A stretch of DNA of 64,000 nt from Tamarix chinensis (lineage: Eukaryota > Streptophyta > Magnoliopsida > Caryophyllales > Tamaricaceae), in assembly GCA_030549775.1 (NCBI GenBank), contig CM060177.1, forward strand, positions 89,108,236-89,172,235, read 5' to 3'. The notes beneath the pieces are model-generated. The model was given only the letters and a program-made list of their open reading frames with translations, was not told the DNA's origin and searched no databases. Position numbers and translations under genes: made by a program. Numbering within the stretch: position 1 is the first letter of the stretch; each line of letters starts with the position of its first letter. Below, piece by piece: positions 1 through 10,482 of this stretch.

Positions 1-235
1 TTGGGTCAATTGGTCATGAGATCAGGCAATTGGTTTGATAAACAAATATACTGGTTTCTGTGAACAATATATCAGTTTGTCAAACCCATCAATTGGTGAC
101 CCTGCAACTTAAAGTGGTATGGTCTCTACTTAGACCCATCACATGGTTGGACCAAACCAATCGAATGGTTCCTATGAACAATCAATCAGTGAGACCAACC
201 ATGTTAGTTGGTCCTCTGGTGTTGTTTCGGTTCAG
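1..235. repeat. Degenerate CAATTGGTT-type short repeat array
   Basis: Variants of CAATTGGT or CAATCGAATGGTT recur about every 20-45 bases (for example near 8, 27, 99, 155 and 183), interspersed with ACCAAACC or AAACCCATC. The reverse complement of the same word pattern occurs twice inside LTR D (about 40050-40320 and 41600-41735). This links the two LTRs. Confidence 0.6.
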
Positions 236-829
236 GTCTGGCTATATGTCGCCTGGTTCGATTGTTAATTGTTGTTAATTTCTTAAGCCTTTTATGTCAA
301 TATCTCCTTGTAATTACAACATTTAAATCTTGATTTCAACTATGATTGCCCTGGATTTAATAAGAATCATAATGGTGATATTTGGGACTTGAATTGGTTA
401 AGTTTTGTGTTTTCTCTAAACTCTCAATTGGTGGCTTTTATACCATGTGATGTGTTTAGTATTATCACTTGGAAACACCCAATTTAGTCAATAATGGAAT
501 TTAGTTGTGTTTGGTATTATCAATTGGAAACACCTGATAGGTTATTTGTGGATTTTATCTATGATTTGTGATATCACTTGAAAATGTATACTAATGGAAT
601 AAGATTTTGTTTTAGCCTTTTTCTCCAGCTCTTAGGGTAACTACCGGGAGTTAGTGGGCATATTGCCCTATGGTTTATATTTTTCACTCAATTCCTATTT
701 CCTTCTCTACTGGGTTGTTGTTGGTAGGGGTATGTACATATCTTTGAGGTATAAGATTATACTATGGTATCATGGCATGGCATCGATGTTCACTATGGAT
801 GGGTGAGGTATCTTATGTATAAGCCCCTT

Positions 830-1200
830 AGCACTTCGTTTTGTCCATTTTTTAGGCAGGTGTCGTATCCCAACTTTGTATCCCTTGAGTTGAAGACATT
901 CAAGGTGTTGTGGGTTTGGTATCCCAATACAAGCTCCCTTGGTATACTTCGACCACATATGGTGGGTGTGGCATCCCGATTTGTGTTAGCCCTTGCGGCA
1001 GGTGCACTCTATGTATGGTGGGTGTAGTATCCTCAGAGAAAAGATCCTTCAATGTATCCTGGCCCCATGTGGTGGATTTGGTATCCCAAACTTTTAGCCC
1101 TCACGATAGGTGCACTCGATGTTTGGTGGTTGTGGTATCCTAGCAGAAAAGCCCCTTCGATGTATCCTGACCCCGTGTGGTGGGTGTAGTATCCCATTAT
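830..1200. repeat. Tandem repeat, unit about 108-112 bp
   Basis: Equivalent points of the unit (GTATCCTGGCCCC and variants) fall at about 942, 1054 and 1162, giving periods of 112 and 108. Each unit contains a GTGGTGGGTGTGGTATCCC core and a GATAGGTGCACTCGATG segment. The repeat lies inside the LTR, and the short ORFs across it are by-products. Confidence 0.75.
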
Positions 1201-2021
1201 GATTTTATTTACTACCTTGAATTTTTTTCATTATGGAGAACTAGGTGTGGTCGAACAAACTATATTATTAACTGAAAACTGTGTGATCACTAAAGAGAGA
1301 ATTCTAATATAGTTTATATTGTATGGATTGTGATGCATTTACTATTTTGTTATCCTTCAGTGATTTCCGTGCAAGAATGTATTGTTGTATTGCTACCATG
1401 AGACAAAGTGTTAATTTGTATTGTCATGCTCATCATCATGCTGCTTTGTAACTTTAATGTACTACATGAGTCTCACCATATTTTAGGTAGTATGTTTTAC
1501 CGGTACTTCACTGTACTGATGATGTGCTTGTGTAGTCACTATAATGATTTGACTTTTGGTCTAGGGAGTAGAGATGGTTTATAGGGTTATGACTTTTGAT
1601 TAAATTATGCTCAGGGTAATGATGTGGGTCATTAGCAGTCCATTGCTCGAGGTTAGAGATTTATGTTTATGCCTAGGAGTTAGGCTAACCGGTTAGAGGT
1701 GTTTTGCCTACTACATTGAAAAGTTTTTGTTCTTCAGGTTATTTAAACTCTTGACTCAATTTCCTAGGTTTGTAAGCTATCATACTCTTTCTGTCTATAT
1801 TATTGTTCTCACCTTTATTATCTTGTACTGTTGCATTAATATTATGAGCATGCGTCTTTTCGTTTATAGTTTTATTTTGCCTTGCATCATGTATAAGTTA
1901 GGTGATGATCACACCTCTCTCATGGTTGATGTGGTGGTAAAATCCCTTGGTTATGTTTTTTAAACGCTTCCGCATTATATTCAAAATGAATTTTTTTGGT
2001 TCAAAAATTGGGTGTGTTACA

Positions 2022-2640
2022 GAAGTATTTTGTAAATTCAATAAATATAAATCTATTGTTGAAAGTCAAAAGGGGGGACAAATTAAGATTCTTTGTAGTG
2101 ATAGAGGATCCAATATTTTTCTATACGACTCTCTACATATTGATCATAAAATGGTATAATATATCAATCATCCTTTCTTTACACTCCTCAACAAAATGGC
2201 TTGGCTAGAAAAAAAAAATAGAACTGTAGTAGATATGATTAATTCTATGCTTACGAATACTAATTTACCTTTCAACTTATAGGGTGAAGCACTTAAAACA
2301 ACATGTTACATCCACAATAAAATTCCTTCCAAGAAAAATTAATGTTAGTCCATATAAAATTTGAAATAATAGAAAATCTAACTTGAATTATTTTAAAGTG
2401 TTAGGGTGTGTTGTATTTTATAAAACTTTTGATCCTCATAAAAGTAAGTTAGGATCAAGAAGAATTAAAAGTGTATTTGTTGGTTATGTAAAGAATTCAA
2501 AAGCATATAAACTTTTAGATTTAAGTTCAAATTTTATTGTTGAAATGATACATGTTGAATTTATTGAAAGAAAATTTATTGATAATTAAGTGACTAATGA
2601 AAATGAAGTGTGATTGTTCCTTCTATCAGAAACAAAAGGA
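2022..2640 (+). pseudogene. Ty1/copia integrase core, decayed
   Basis: Integrase (DDE strand transferase) relic of a copia polyprotein. The frame opening at 2022 reads EVFCKFNKYKSIVESQKG and then CSDRGSN, the conserved aspartate region (SDRGGE in intact copies). Around 2196-2270 the conserved AERKNRTLVDM and LWGEAL.T.CYIHN regions are present in damaged form. At 2383-2589 the frame reads YFKVLGC, GSRRIKSVFVGY and AYKLLDL, the C-terminal integrase extension of copia elements. Several stops and frameshifts break it. Gag, protease and the N-terminal integrase are cut off by the LTR insertion at 2021 and lie outside the window. Confidence 0.85.
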
Positions 2641-3304
2641 AGCAAACCGAGGATGTAAGTGAACCTCGAAGAAGTCAAAGGGCAAGAAAAGAGAAGTCCT
2701 TAGGTTATGACTTGTTTCAACCGAGTCAATAGTTTTCTTGGTTGAGGGAACTAAAACAAAAGTGTTGAATAAATATCCATGACATTTAATATTGAATATG
2801 AATCCAAATATTCTAGTGAATAAATGTCATCTAGAGACATGGATTTTTGGAAAGAAGCCATAAATGATGAGATGGACTCAATATTATCTAATAATACTTG
2901 GTTCTTAGTGGATTTTCCTTTAGAATCTAAACCTATTGGTTGTAAGTGGGTATTTAGAAGAAAATATAATATTGATGGTTCTATGCAAACATTTAACGCA
3001 GTATTGGTAGCCAAAGGATTTACGAAAAAAGGTGTAGATTATTTTGACATAAATGCACCAATAGCAATAATAACTTCTATTAGAGTTCATTTGGTGTTAG
3101 AATCCATATATAAGCTCCATGTGCATTAAATGGATGTCAAAACTGCATTTTTGAATGGAGATATCAAGGAAGATGTTTATATGGAGCAACTAGAAGGATT
3201 TGTTTCACCTAGTTTGTAAACTGGTGAAATTATTATATGGCTTGAAACAAGCTCTGAAATAGTGGCATGATAAGTTTAATGCAATAATATTGTCAAATAG
3301 TTTC
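2641..3304 (+). pseudogene. Ty1/copia reverse transcriptase, N-terminal part, decayed
   Basis: RVT_2-type reverse transcriptase relic. From 2824 the frame reads WKEAINDEMDSI, KPIGCKWVFRRK, LVAKGFTKKGVDYFD and APIA, then after a stop MDVKTAFLNGDI and VYMEQLEGFV. These are the hallmark blocks of copia RT. The LKQAPKQWHEKF block is present but frameshifted near 3240. The frame stops at 3304, where a foreign sequence begins, and resumes at 4264. Joining across the insertion restores the expected order of RT blocks, so this is one gene split by an insertion. Confidence 0.88.
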
Positions 3305-4263
3305 TATTGTGGATCGATACCAATTTGGAAAAATAAGATCTAATTAGAATCAATTAGAACACACAAGAATTAAGAAGAGAAGAACACTCAATAACACAGA
3401 TTGGGGAAATATATGATCTTATCGATGTGAAGTAATTGTGATTATAAAGAATCAAAGAAATTCTTACATAAATCACTCAATTCATCAAGGAATTACAAGA
3501 GAACTCAATAGGAGAATAATACGACATTCTCGTACCGATTAGGGTTTTAATCGTATGATATTTATACGATACGAAACTGTCATTAGCGAAAACCGAGGCG
3601 GAGCAAAAAAACCAAACAACACGGACCGTGTTAATAAACACGGTACCCCCATGTTTATTTTCTGTCTCTCGGCCTCTCGTGTAATGTAGCTCACACTTTG
3701 TAAAACCAATTTAACAATTTGTGTGTCGTTAGTAGGTTGTTACAACGTAATTCATGGCTATATAAGAGCTTAAGCATGTGTTTAAGTCCTGTGCAACTTC
3801 AAATATTGTAATTTATAGCATACAAGCCGATTTTAAGGCCCTTATCGATCTTTGGTGGAGTCTCAATTTTGACAACTTGGTGAGATGTTGGAGAATGGGT
3901 CTTATATTATTAGTTGGGCCAGATAAAGTTGAGCCTTCTTAGGACACATTTTTCTGATGAAAAACATGGACCGTGTTTCACGAACACGGGCCCCTCGTGT
4001 TTCTTTCCAACTTTGACAGTCTTTAATATTTCAACCACAACTTTTTCATATGACCTCCGATCGAGTTGATTCTTGATGCGTTGGAAAGATAAAAGAAATA
4101 TATACAACTTTTATGTTTAGAAGATTTCCAAATTCCAATTCATTCAAGGTAATATCTTTACATATTTTCAAAACAGCTCACAGTTCTACTCCAAATTCTT
4201 CCGAAAAACTTCATATACCAATCCAAACTATTCTACACACCAAATACGAGTCACAAGCTCACA
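3305..4263 (+). mobile_element. Solo LTR (959 bp) inserted in the copia RT gene
   Basis: The insert is flanked by GTTTC at 3300-3304 and 4264-4268, a 5-bp target duplication. An adjacent A extends the direct repeat to 6 bp. It starts TATTGTGG, which would be TG if one G-to-A change is assumed, and ends CTCACA. A TATA box (CTATATAAGAGC) lies near 3758. Motifs such as CACGGACCGTG and CACGGGCCC occur near 3625 and 3985. No ORF or internal region is present, which suggests a solo LTR formed by LTR-LTR recombination. Its family was not identified. Confidence 0.65.
3758..3769 (+). promoter_or_regulatory. TATA box of the 959-bp solo LTR
   Basis: CTATATAAGAGC lies about 455 bases into the LTR. It is the only clear TATA-like element in this insert and supports plus-strand orientation. 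Confidence 0.5.
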
Positions 4264-5290
4264 GTTTCAAATATAATAATGCATACAAATGCATACTTTA
4301 TAAATTCACTAGAAACTATGGAGTTATAATTTATCTCTATGTTGATAACATGTTGATATTTGGTACTAAAATCCTTGGTATGACTGAAACCAAGAAATAT
4401 CTAACTTTTAAGTTTAAGATGAAGGATCTAAATGAAGTTGATACTATTTTGGGGATTAAGATAAAAAAATGATAAGGGTTTCACTTTAATTCGATCTCAC
4501 TACAAAGAAAAACTACTTTAGAATTGTTTTTATCTTAGAGTGAAAGAAGCAAATACTCCATATGATTATAGTATAAAGCTTTCAACCAATGATGATGGAG
4601 GGGTTGCACAATTAGAATATTTTAGTGTAATTGGAATTCTTATGTATGCCATACATTGTACAAGACCATATACTATATTTTTTGTATGAAATTTTTTGAG
4701 TTATAAAAGTAATCCTAGTAATGAATACGGTAAAGGAATAAGTAGGATATTAGGATATCTTAAAAGAACATTCAAGTTAGCATTAACTTATTTCTCTTTT
4801 CCTTTCCTGATGTACTAGAAGGTTATTCCGATGCTAGTTGGATAACAAATGTTAATGATAATAAATCCATAACATGATGGATTTTCACATTAGCATGAGG
4901 TTCTATTAGTTAGGCCTCAAAGAAACAGACATGTATTACACATTCGACTATGGAGTCGGAGTTTTTAGCCTTTGCAGCGGCATGCGAGGAAGTAGAATGG
5001 CTAAAATTTTGTTAACATAAATAAACTTATGGCCACAATCTATGCCGACTATTTCAGTATATTGTGATAGTGAAGTGACTATGTCTAGAGCATATAGTCA
5101 TGTTCATAATGGAAAATATAGACATATAAGTATGAGATATGATTATGTGAGAGAATTAATCTCACATGGTATTATTACTATTCTTTATGTTAAAATGGAT
5201 AATACTTTAGAAGATCTCTTTACAAAAGGATTATCAAGAGATATAGTAAAAAAAGACATTAAGTGGAATGAGATTGAAATTCTATGAAAG
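4264..5290 (+). pseudogene. Ty1/copia RT C-terminal part and RNase H, decayed
   Basis: This continues the RT gene after the solo LTR. The frame at 4264-4472 reads KCILYKF, VIIYLYVDNMLIFGT and KFKMKDLNEVDTILGIKI. The catalytic YVDD motif has become YVDN. Downstream frames show LEYFSVIGILMYA, CTRP, LGYLKRTFKLAL, EGYSDASW, STMESEF and, at 5042-5287, VYCDSE, GKYRHISMRYDYVRELI and DLFTKGLSRD. These are the RNase H blocks in the correct order. At least five stops or frameshifts separate them. Inactive. Confidence 0.88.
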
Positions 5291-5580
5291 CATCGATAAT
5301 AAGAACCCAACCTTAGTGAAATTAGCTAAATATTTAATGGGTAATAATAAGTTACTGATAAGTGCTCTATTCAACATTAATTCTATGTTAGTAAGTGTTG
5401 CATTTGTACTCGGGATAAATTATAACTCAAAATTTTCTTTACATTTATGTATGTGCAAATAAAGGACACTCCTAACTTCATTAAAATTTTAGAATTCCAA
5501 AGCTACGGATTAGTTTAAATCGAATGATACATTTTTCTTAGGCACAATATCATGTTGTTAAATAGGCAAATATATGTTAT

Positions 5581-5595
5581 AGTCTAGTGGGGAAT
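5581..5595 (+). promoter_or_regulatory. Polypurine tract of the copia element (candidate)
   Basis: AGTCTAGTGGGGAAT resembles the purine-rich tract just before copia 3' LTRs and lies about 300 bp after the RNase H end. A 3' LTR would then start at about 5596. Confidence 0.5.
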
Positions 5596-5990
5596 TACTA
5601 GAGTAGACTATGTATAATATATGTGAGTATATAATTTAATTGAAAAGTTATAATGACTTGAATGAAGATTCATAAACTTTAAAAATGAACATACTTTTTT
5701 ATTTTAACTCTTCAAATAATTCAAAATTTTAGGAATTAGTTAATTTAATTGAAAAGTTATATTGACTCGAATAAAGAACCATAAATTTTAAAAATTAACA
5801 TATATATTTATTATAACTCTTTAACTAATATAAATATTTTATAATTATGGGATAAAAAATACAAATTTTGATATATTCAATTGAAATCTATTAATGTGAT
5901 GTGATTATTAAAAGAGTCTCGTATAAATATTTTTTTTGTATTGTGGATGTAAATTATTGCAATAATATTATTATAACTCCAGCCTTTTTT
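5596..5990 (+). mobile_element. Probable 3' LTR remnant of the copia element
   Basis: AT-rich, non-coding sequence directly after the candidate polypurine tract. Ends are degraded: TG is not visible at the start, and the right end is set only by a composition change near 5985. It contains an imperfect tandem duplication with period 109 (TAATTTAATTGAAAAGTTAT at 5632 and 5741). Confidence 0.4.
5632..5830. repeat. Two-copy tandem duplication, period 109 bp
   Basis: Copies begin at 5632 and 5741 with TAATTTAATTGAAAAGTTAT and run on through TGACT(T/C)GAAT(G/A)AAG. They lie inside the putative copia 3' LTR. Confidence 0.8.
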
Positions 5991-6576
5991 TCGTTAAATT
6001 GCCTAACAAAATCTCCTAGATGGGCTCCTCGATGGAGGCGCGCCAACAACTTCATGGTGAATTTGGTTGGTAGGGAGTAAGTCAAGAGGGCGAAGTATCT
6101 CGCCGGAGAAGAGTTCGTCGGCGGACAGGTGAGGTAACGACTGGTTTCTTACCCACCAAAACTCGAATTCAGGCGATGAATTCGAAATTTCTGCGCTTCT
6201 TTTCCTAATACTGTTGGACTAGGGTAGAGATTGAGGCTTAAGACTCGGACTTCATTCATTATCCATTATTTTTGGGACAGAATAGCTGTAAACCTAGGAG
6301 GAAGAAGAAGAAGGTGGAGAGCAGGAAATTAGATTTTTGTTCGGTGTAGCAAACTAGCAGGAGACGAGGTTCAGAAGATTTAGCGCAAGTGACCCTACAT
6401 CTATTAAAGGAGGATAATTTGATAAATTTACGATAAAAATAGTGGCATACAACAATTTCAGTTGGTGTGAAAATAACTGTATTCTCTATTCTCGTAGCCA
6501 GCTGTAAAATTCATTACAAGCACTGTGTTTTCCAAAACACAAAGCAAAGTCGAAGCGGCTACCTTTTTGCCGATAA
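5990..6576 (+). other. GC-richer segment, possible gene-fragment relic, unrecognised
   Basis: This stretch is clearly richer in G and C than its surroundings and does not resemble the TE families here. A short coding-like piece near 6010-6130 ends in CGGACAG|GTGAGG, which has the form of an exon-intron junction, but its frame contains a stop. Further purine-rich sequence follows at 6295-6350. It could be the first exon of a decayed host gene, or a fragment captured by a transposon. No function is assigned. Confidence 0.25.
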
Positions 6577-7961
6577 AGGGATGTAAACGGGGCGGGTAAT
6601 CCATACCCGTACCCGATATCCGATAAGTATGTTATATCCGAATCCGTATCCGTATCCGAATGGATATCTGTTAATATATCCATATCTGTATCCGTCGGAT
6701 ATTCGTTACCCATTTAAATTATCCAATGGATATTATCTGCCGGATAAATCCGTTACACGGATAAATCTGTTACCCGTTTATACATGCCTGCAGCCTGCGT
6801 ATAAATCTCAGCAAGACAACAACGCCACCATTACCAACAATCAACAGAGTGTATACATTAGATCTAGAAATAAGATGCACAATACAGAGAAAGGGAGAAG
6901 GGTGAGGAGAAGACTAACATATGATTCCCCTAGGCTCCGAAATTAAATAAAGAATCCTCTTAATCGAGCCCTATAATTTAATAGTAATAGTAATAGTAAT
7001 TTTCTCTGATTCGTTCGCCCCGGGATATGATATGAAGGGTTGCAAATCTTGAATACTCGACGTTGGGAGGGCCGGAGGCTGCGATTGATTGAGCTGCAAC
7101 TAAATGTTGGAGCCGGCGACGTCGGGAGGAAGCAGGCAAATCTGGGAGGATGAAGAAGTCCACTAGCAGAGGTAGTTTTATATGCAGTTGAGCCGGTGGA
7201 GGTCGAAGACTCGAGGCTGGCTGCCGGCTGCGACTCTGCGACTGCAAGGCTGCGTCTGCCTGCTGTCGTGCTGCGACCGGTGTAGTGTGGTGGTTGCGGC
7301 GTTGCACAAGTCGAATGACTCGAATAGCCGAATAGGGTTGGTCGCCTGGTCGGGGGTAAGGAATGGCTGCGGGCTGCCGATGAGAATATGAAATGGAAGG
7401 GAAAAGTCGAACTGTCGAGTGTTGAGTGTCGAAGCCTTAGCCTGCCAGCCAAACGAATCCCTATGGCTATTAGTAAAATAGTAATATGCTAATACAGTAA
7501 TAATACTGGTTAGTGGTTACTGGAATGGAGTAACGGACGAAATAATGGTGTTCGAAAATTTTTATGCCAATGGATTAGACGATTAGTTACTTTAATTATA
7601 GATTAGTTATTGGATAGAAAATTTTAATTATACAAATCTAATTATCTAATTCAAATTTAATAGAGTATTAGAATTTTAACTTAATTACTATTATAGCCTT
7701 AATGAATATATTAATTATATTATATATATATATGAAGGGTAAAATTGTAATTTTATATCGAATTTTATCCGACGGGTACTGATACGGGTATATATGCGGA
7801 TATGGATATGGAAACCCGTTACCCGTATCTATATCCAAACCCGACAGATTTTTTTTTACATATTCGTATCCGTACCCGTATCCGTTTATTCATATTCGTT
7901 TATATATCCGTCGGATTTTATTCATCGAGTATCGGATAAAACCCGCTCCATTTACATCCCT
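6577..7961. mobile_element. Non-autonomous DNA transposon with 20-bp TIRs
   Basis: The left end AGGGATGTAAACGGGGCGGG (6577-6596) is matched in inverted orientation by AGGGATGTAAATGGAGCGGG, the reverse complement of 7942-7961: 20 bases with two mismatches. Both ends carry subterminal arrays of CCGTATCC, ATCCGGATA or ACCCG words (about 6600-6790 and 7760-7950). The core (6800-7460) is GC-rich, unlike the ends. No transposase frame is present. The termini resemble those of plant hAT-like elements, but no clean 8-bp target duplication is visible, so the superfamily stays open. The 169-codon minus-strand ORF at 6943-7452 has no recognisable domain. Confidence 0.75.
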
Positions 7962-9289
7962 AATAAAGACCGTCCTTAAATAAATGCACCTATATAATCG
8001 TTGGAAGTGTGGCATCATCTCGACCATTATGACCATATAATCGTACTAGATAATTACGCGAAACTTTATATGCTGACTAGTGATATTGCGCAGTAAAACG
8101 AAGTTGGACAACATGAAGAAGTTACCGGCGAAGATACTAGCCTTTTTTTTTTAATTATAATATTTTTTATTTTAATGAATAATTATGAATTATATATTAT
8201 AATATTATTGATTGGTCTAGAATTAGTAGTGTCATTTAACTTAACAGCTCGAGTAATATATACTCTATCCATATTAAAAAATTTATTTTACTAATCTACA
8301 TACTTTTTAAAAAACTAATAAAAGTAATTTTTAAATTATAATTATATTTTTTATCAAAAAACAACTAAATATTTAATATATAGATAATAAAAAAAGTTAG
8401 AATGAAATAAAAAGTAATATTTTTTTTTTTAATCTATATAAAAAATTAATCATAGAATGATTTTTAAAAGAAGTATTAATATAAAAAAGATAATATTAAT
8501 AATTATAATACTTTATTCTTAAAAATTTCAAAATATATTAATATCGATAAACACTGTTTTATATCGACACTCCGTTGCCTTAAAAAAAAAAAGCAATCAT
8601 TATTGCCTACTTTCAGATGTCGAATTGCATTTTAGAATTCCTTCCTTACATGCATCAACAAACTTATCCACCAACAGTTGCGGCATGCTTGTACGCATTC
8701 TTACCCTCCACAGATCAAGAGTAGAATATGGATATATTAAAATATACTAATCAAACTTATTCCAAACAGGGCAAAAAAAACGACCATGTAAATTCCAAAT
8801 GAACCGAATCATTTTCATACTTCCTAGTCATGGAAGATGATTTCTATACTGTCAATATCGCCTTTAAGGATGATCTTGGAAGTGTAGACTCGAACTAAAC
8901 GGACTTTGATTATCTAAATAGTTGGATATGGATCAAGATCCTTGAGAGGCCTAGAAAGAGGACCAGTATTATTTTAGTATTTTCGGCGAGGATGAGATAG
9001 GAGGATAGACTATGGTACGTCAGTGAGGATTTGGAAAATTATATATACGTAAATTAGACAATCACGTTATCATGTATCACATTCTTTGGAAAATTATATA
9101 TATGCAAAACTCATTTAAAGTATGTGTTAGATCCATTCTATTAGATAAAAATAGTGATTTAGGAGCATTATGTCTTGAGAGTTATTTTAGTGTGTTCCAT
9201 TGTATTAAAAATAGTAGGACTCCCGAACCCAACGTAAATATGAATATAGATTGTAATTGTATCTATTAATGAACCTCTGAAATCAGTAT
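7962..9289. other. Unassigned AT-rich sequence
   Basis: No supported gene. 8140-8600 is very AT-rich with A and T runs. A degenerate Stowaway-like word (TACTCTATCC near 8260) has no visible partner end. The ORF at 9072-9269 is not supported by any motif. Confidence 0.5.
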
Positions 9290-9842
9290 TATCTTACATC
9301 ATATTATTATGCTCGCTTATTCTTCTATATAAGATTCATGTAACCTAGATATAATTGTATTATCACCTTACTTATTACGTTGCATACTAATTATTCTTTT
9401 TATTGGTGCAAATCATTCCTATGGGCAAATAGTCTAGTTGAGTTTGTGTAAGTCATTGATAAACCACTAGATGATTTTGTTACATATGATCCTCTAATCG
9501 AGGAGGAGTGATTACTTTATCTTCAGAGCTTGGTACATAGATTCATGTTATCTGGATCTTAGTTTGATTCGGATACCTTTTGAGATTCTTTGTTCAGTAA
9601 ATCCCTTTTATGTATTTTGAATAGTGTATTCAATGTTAACCTCCAAATTATTATCTATGATTTTAAATCTCTCTTATTTGTTGTTTTATTATGTTTCCAA
9701 TAATTAACTATTTTGTCTTGTATTCAATTTAAGGATAATATAACAAGCTAGATTTATGTCAAGTACGACGATAATACCCACTATTTGTTTATTTTGATTC
9801 GGCTAAAATAAAAATCTTCACTTGTAAATTTTAGAATATTAT
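9290..9842 (+). mobile_element. Ancient LTR relic, 3' part, same superfamily as LTRs A-C
   Basis: Near 9370-9435 the sequence TTACGTTGCATACTAATTA, then TTGGTGCAAATCATTCC, follows block by block the conserved segment of LTRs A-C (TACGTTGCGTACTAATCACC, then GGGTGCTGCTCATTCC). At 9757-9842 the order AAGTACGACGATAATACCC, GATTCGGCTAAA and TTGTAAATTTTAGAATATTATA mirrors the LTR end (AAGTGTGGCGGTAACGCCC, CTTCCGCTAAA, TAAATTTGGGGGTGTTACA). Heavy C-to-T and G-to-A change is evident. The 5' extent could not be defined. Confidence 0.55.
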
Positions 9843-10028
9843 ACCAGTAAAAAAAATCAAGCTGGCCAGATTTATGTATAGTTTAATATATATGTATACC
9901 CTTTTTATATTTTTTTTTACTTAATATGCATCACTAATTTGATTAGTGAATCGGTGAAGATATCGATTTAATGATCGGTCCAATTTTTAGAACTAAAGTT
10001 ATATCTACGCATATTTATTTATAATAGT

Positions 10029-10078
<50 letters not shown>

Positions 10079-10482
10079 TTTTGATAAAAAAAAATGTTTT
10101 AACTTAATTAGTTTTTATCATATTTTGTGCCTCCAAACTACCTTTTTAATTATATAAAATTTATTAAACTTCTCGCTTCATTATACTTTAGTTGATGTTA
10201 TCAGAATTAGGATACTATGTAGAATTGATTGGGGTTCATTGAATCGGATTGTAGAATCGCAAGATTCCACCAAAACTATAAAAATGTGATATTGTATAAC
10301 TTGTATGTGATATATTATTCATATTCAAAGTTAAAGAATACTAAAAACTCAAATTTAAGCTTTCAAATAGTCCAAGTTAAGTTGAAATAAACAACAAACT
10401 AACAAATTGTCAACAACACACAACCATAAAAACAACAAAAAGAAAGTATAAAGTGCAGTTATATGGCATTAATTAACATCCA
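9843..10482. other. Unassigned spacer with (AT)n tract
   Basis: AT-rich sequence holding the microsatellite at 10032-10076. The stretch near 10240-10300 (AATCGGATTGTAGAATCG) might belong to the 3' terminal region of the adjacent hAT element, but no convincing inverted partner was found. Confidence 0.4.
10032..10076. repeat. (AT)n microsatellite
   Basis: About 22 uninterrupted AT dinucleotides. Confidence 0.95.

Larger units (their letters stand above)
1..2021 (+). mobile_element. Ty3/gypsy-type LTR, 3' part
   Basis: The segment ends in GGTGTGTTACA at 2021, preceded by a CTTCCGC-containing stretch near 1966. This is the same terminal layout as the complete LTRs at 17448-22302 and 36825-41895 (CTTCCGC followed by GGGGTGTTACA). 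Position 2022 opens directly in an integrase reading frame, so the LTR sits inside a Ty1/copia pol gene. The 5' end and left target duplication lie outside the window, so solo versus full element cannot be decided. It shares degenerate CAATTGGTTT-like arrays with solo LTR D and is probably the same family. No coding capacity is seen. The short ORFs inside are not supported. Confidence 0.7.

Noticed and set aside
6943..7452. 169-codon minus-strand ORF
   Set aside because: Lies in the GC-rich core of a TIR element, has overlapping alternatives and no recognisable domain.
8253..8600. Possible Stowaway MITE (TACTCTATCC-like start)
   Set aside because: No inverted partner and no convincing TA duplication were found.
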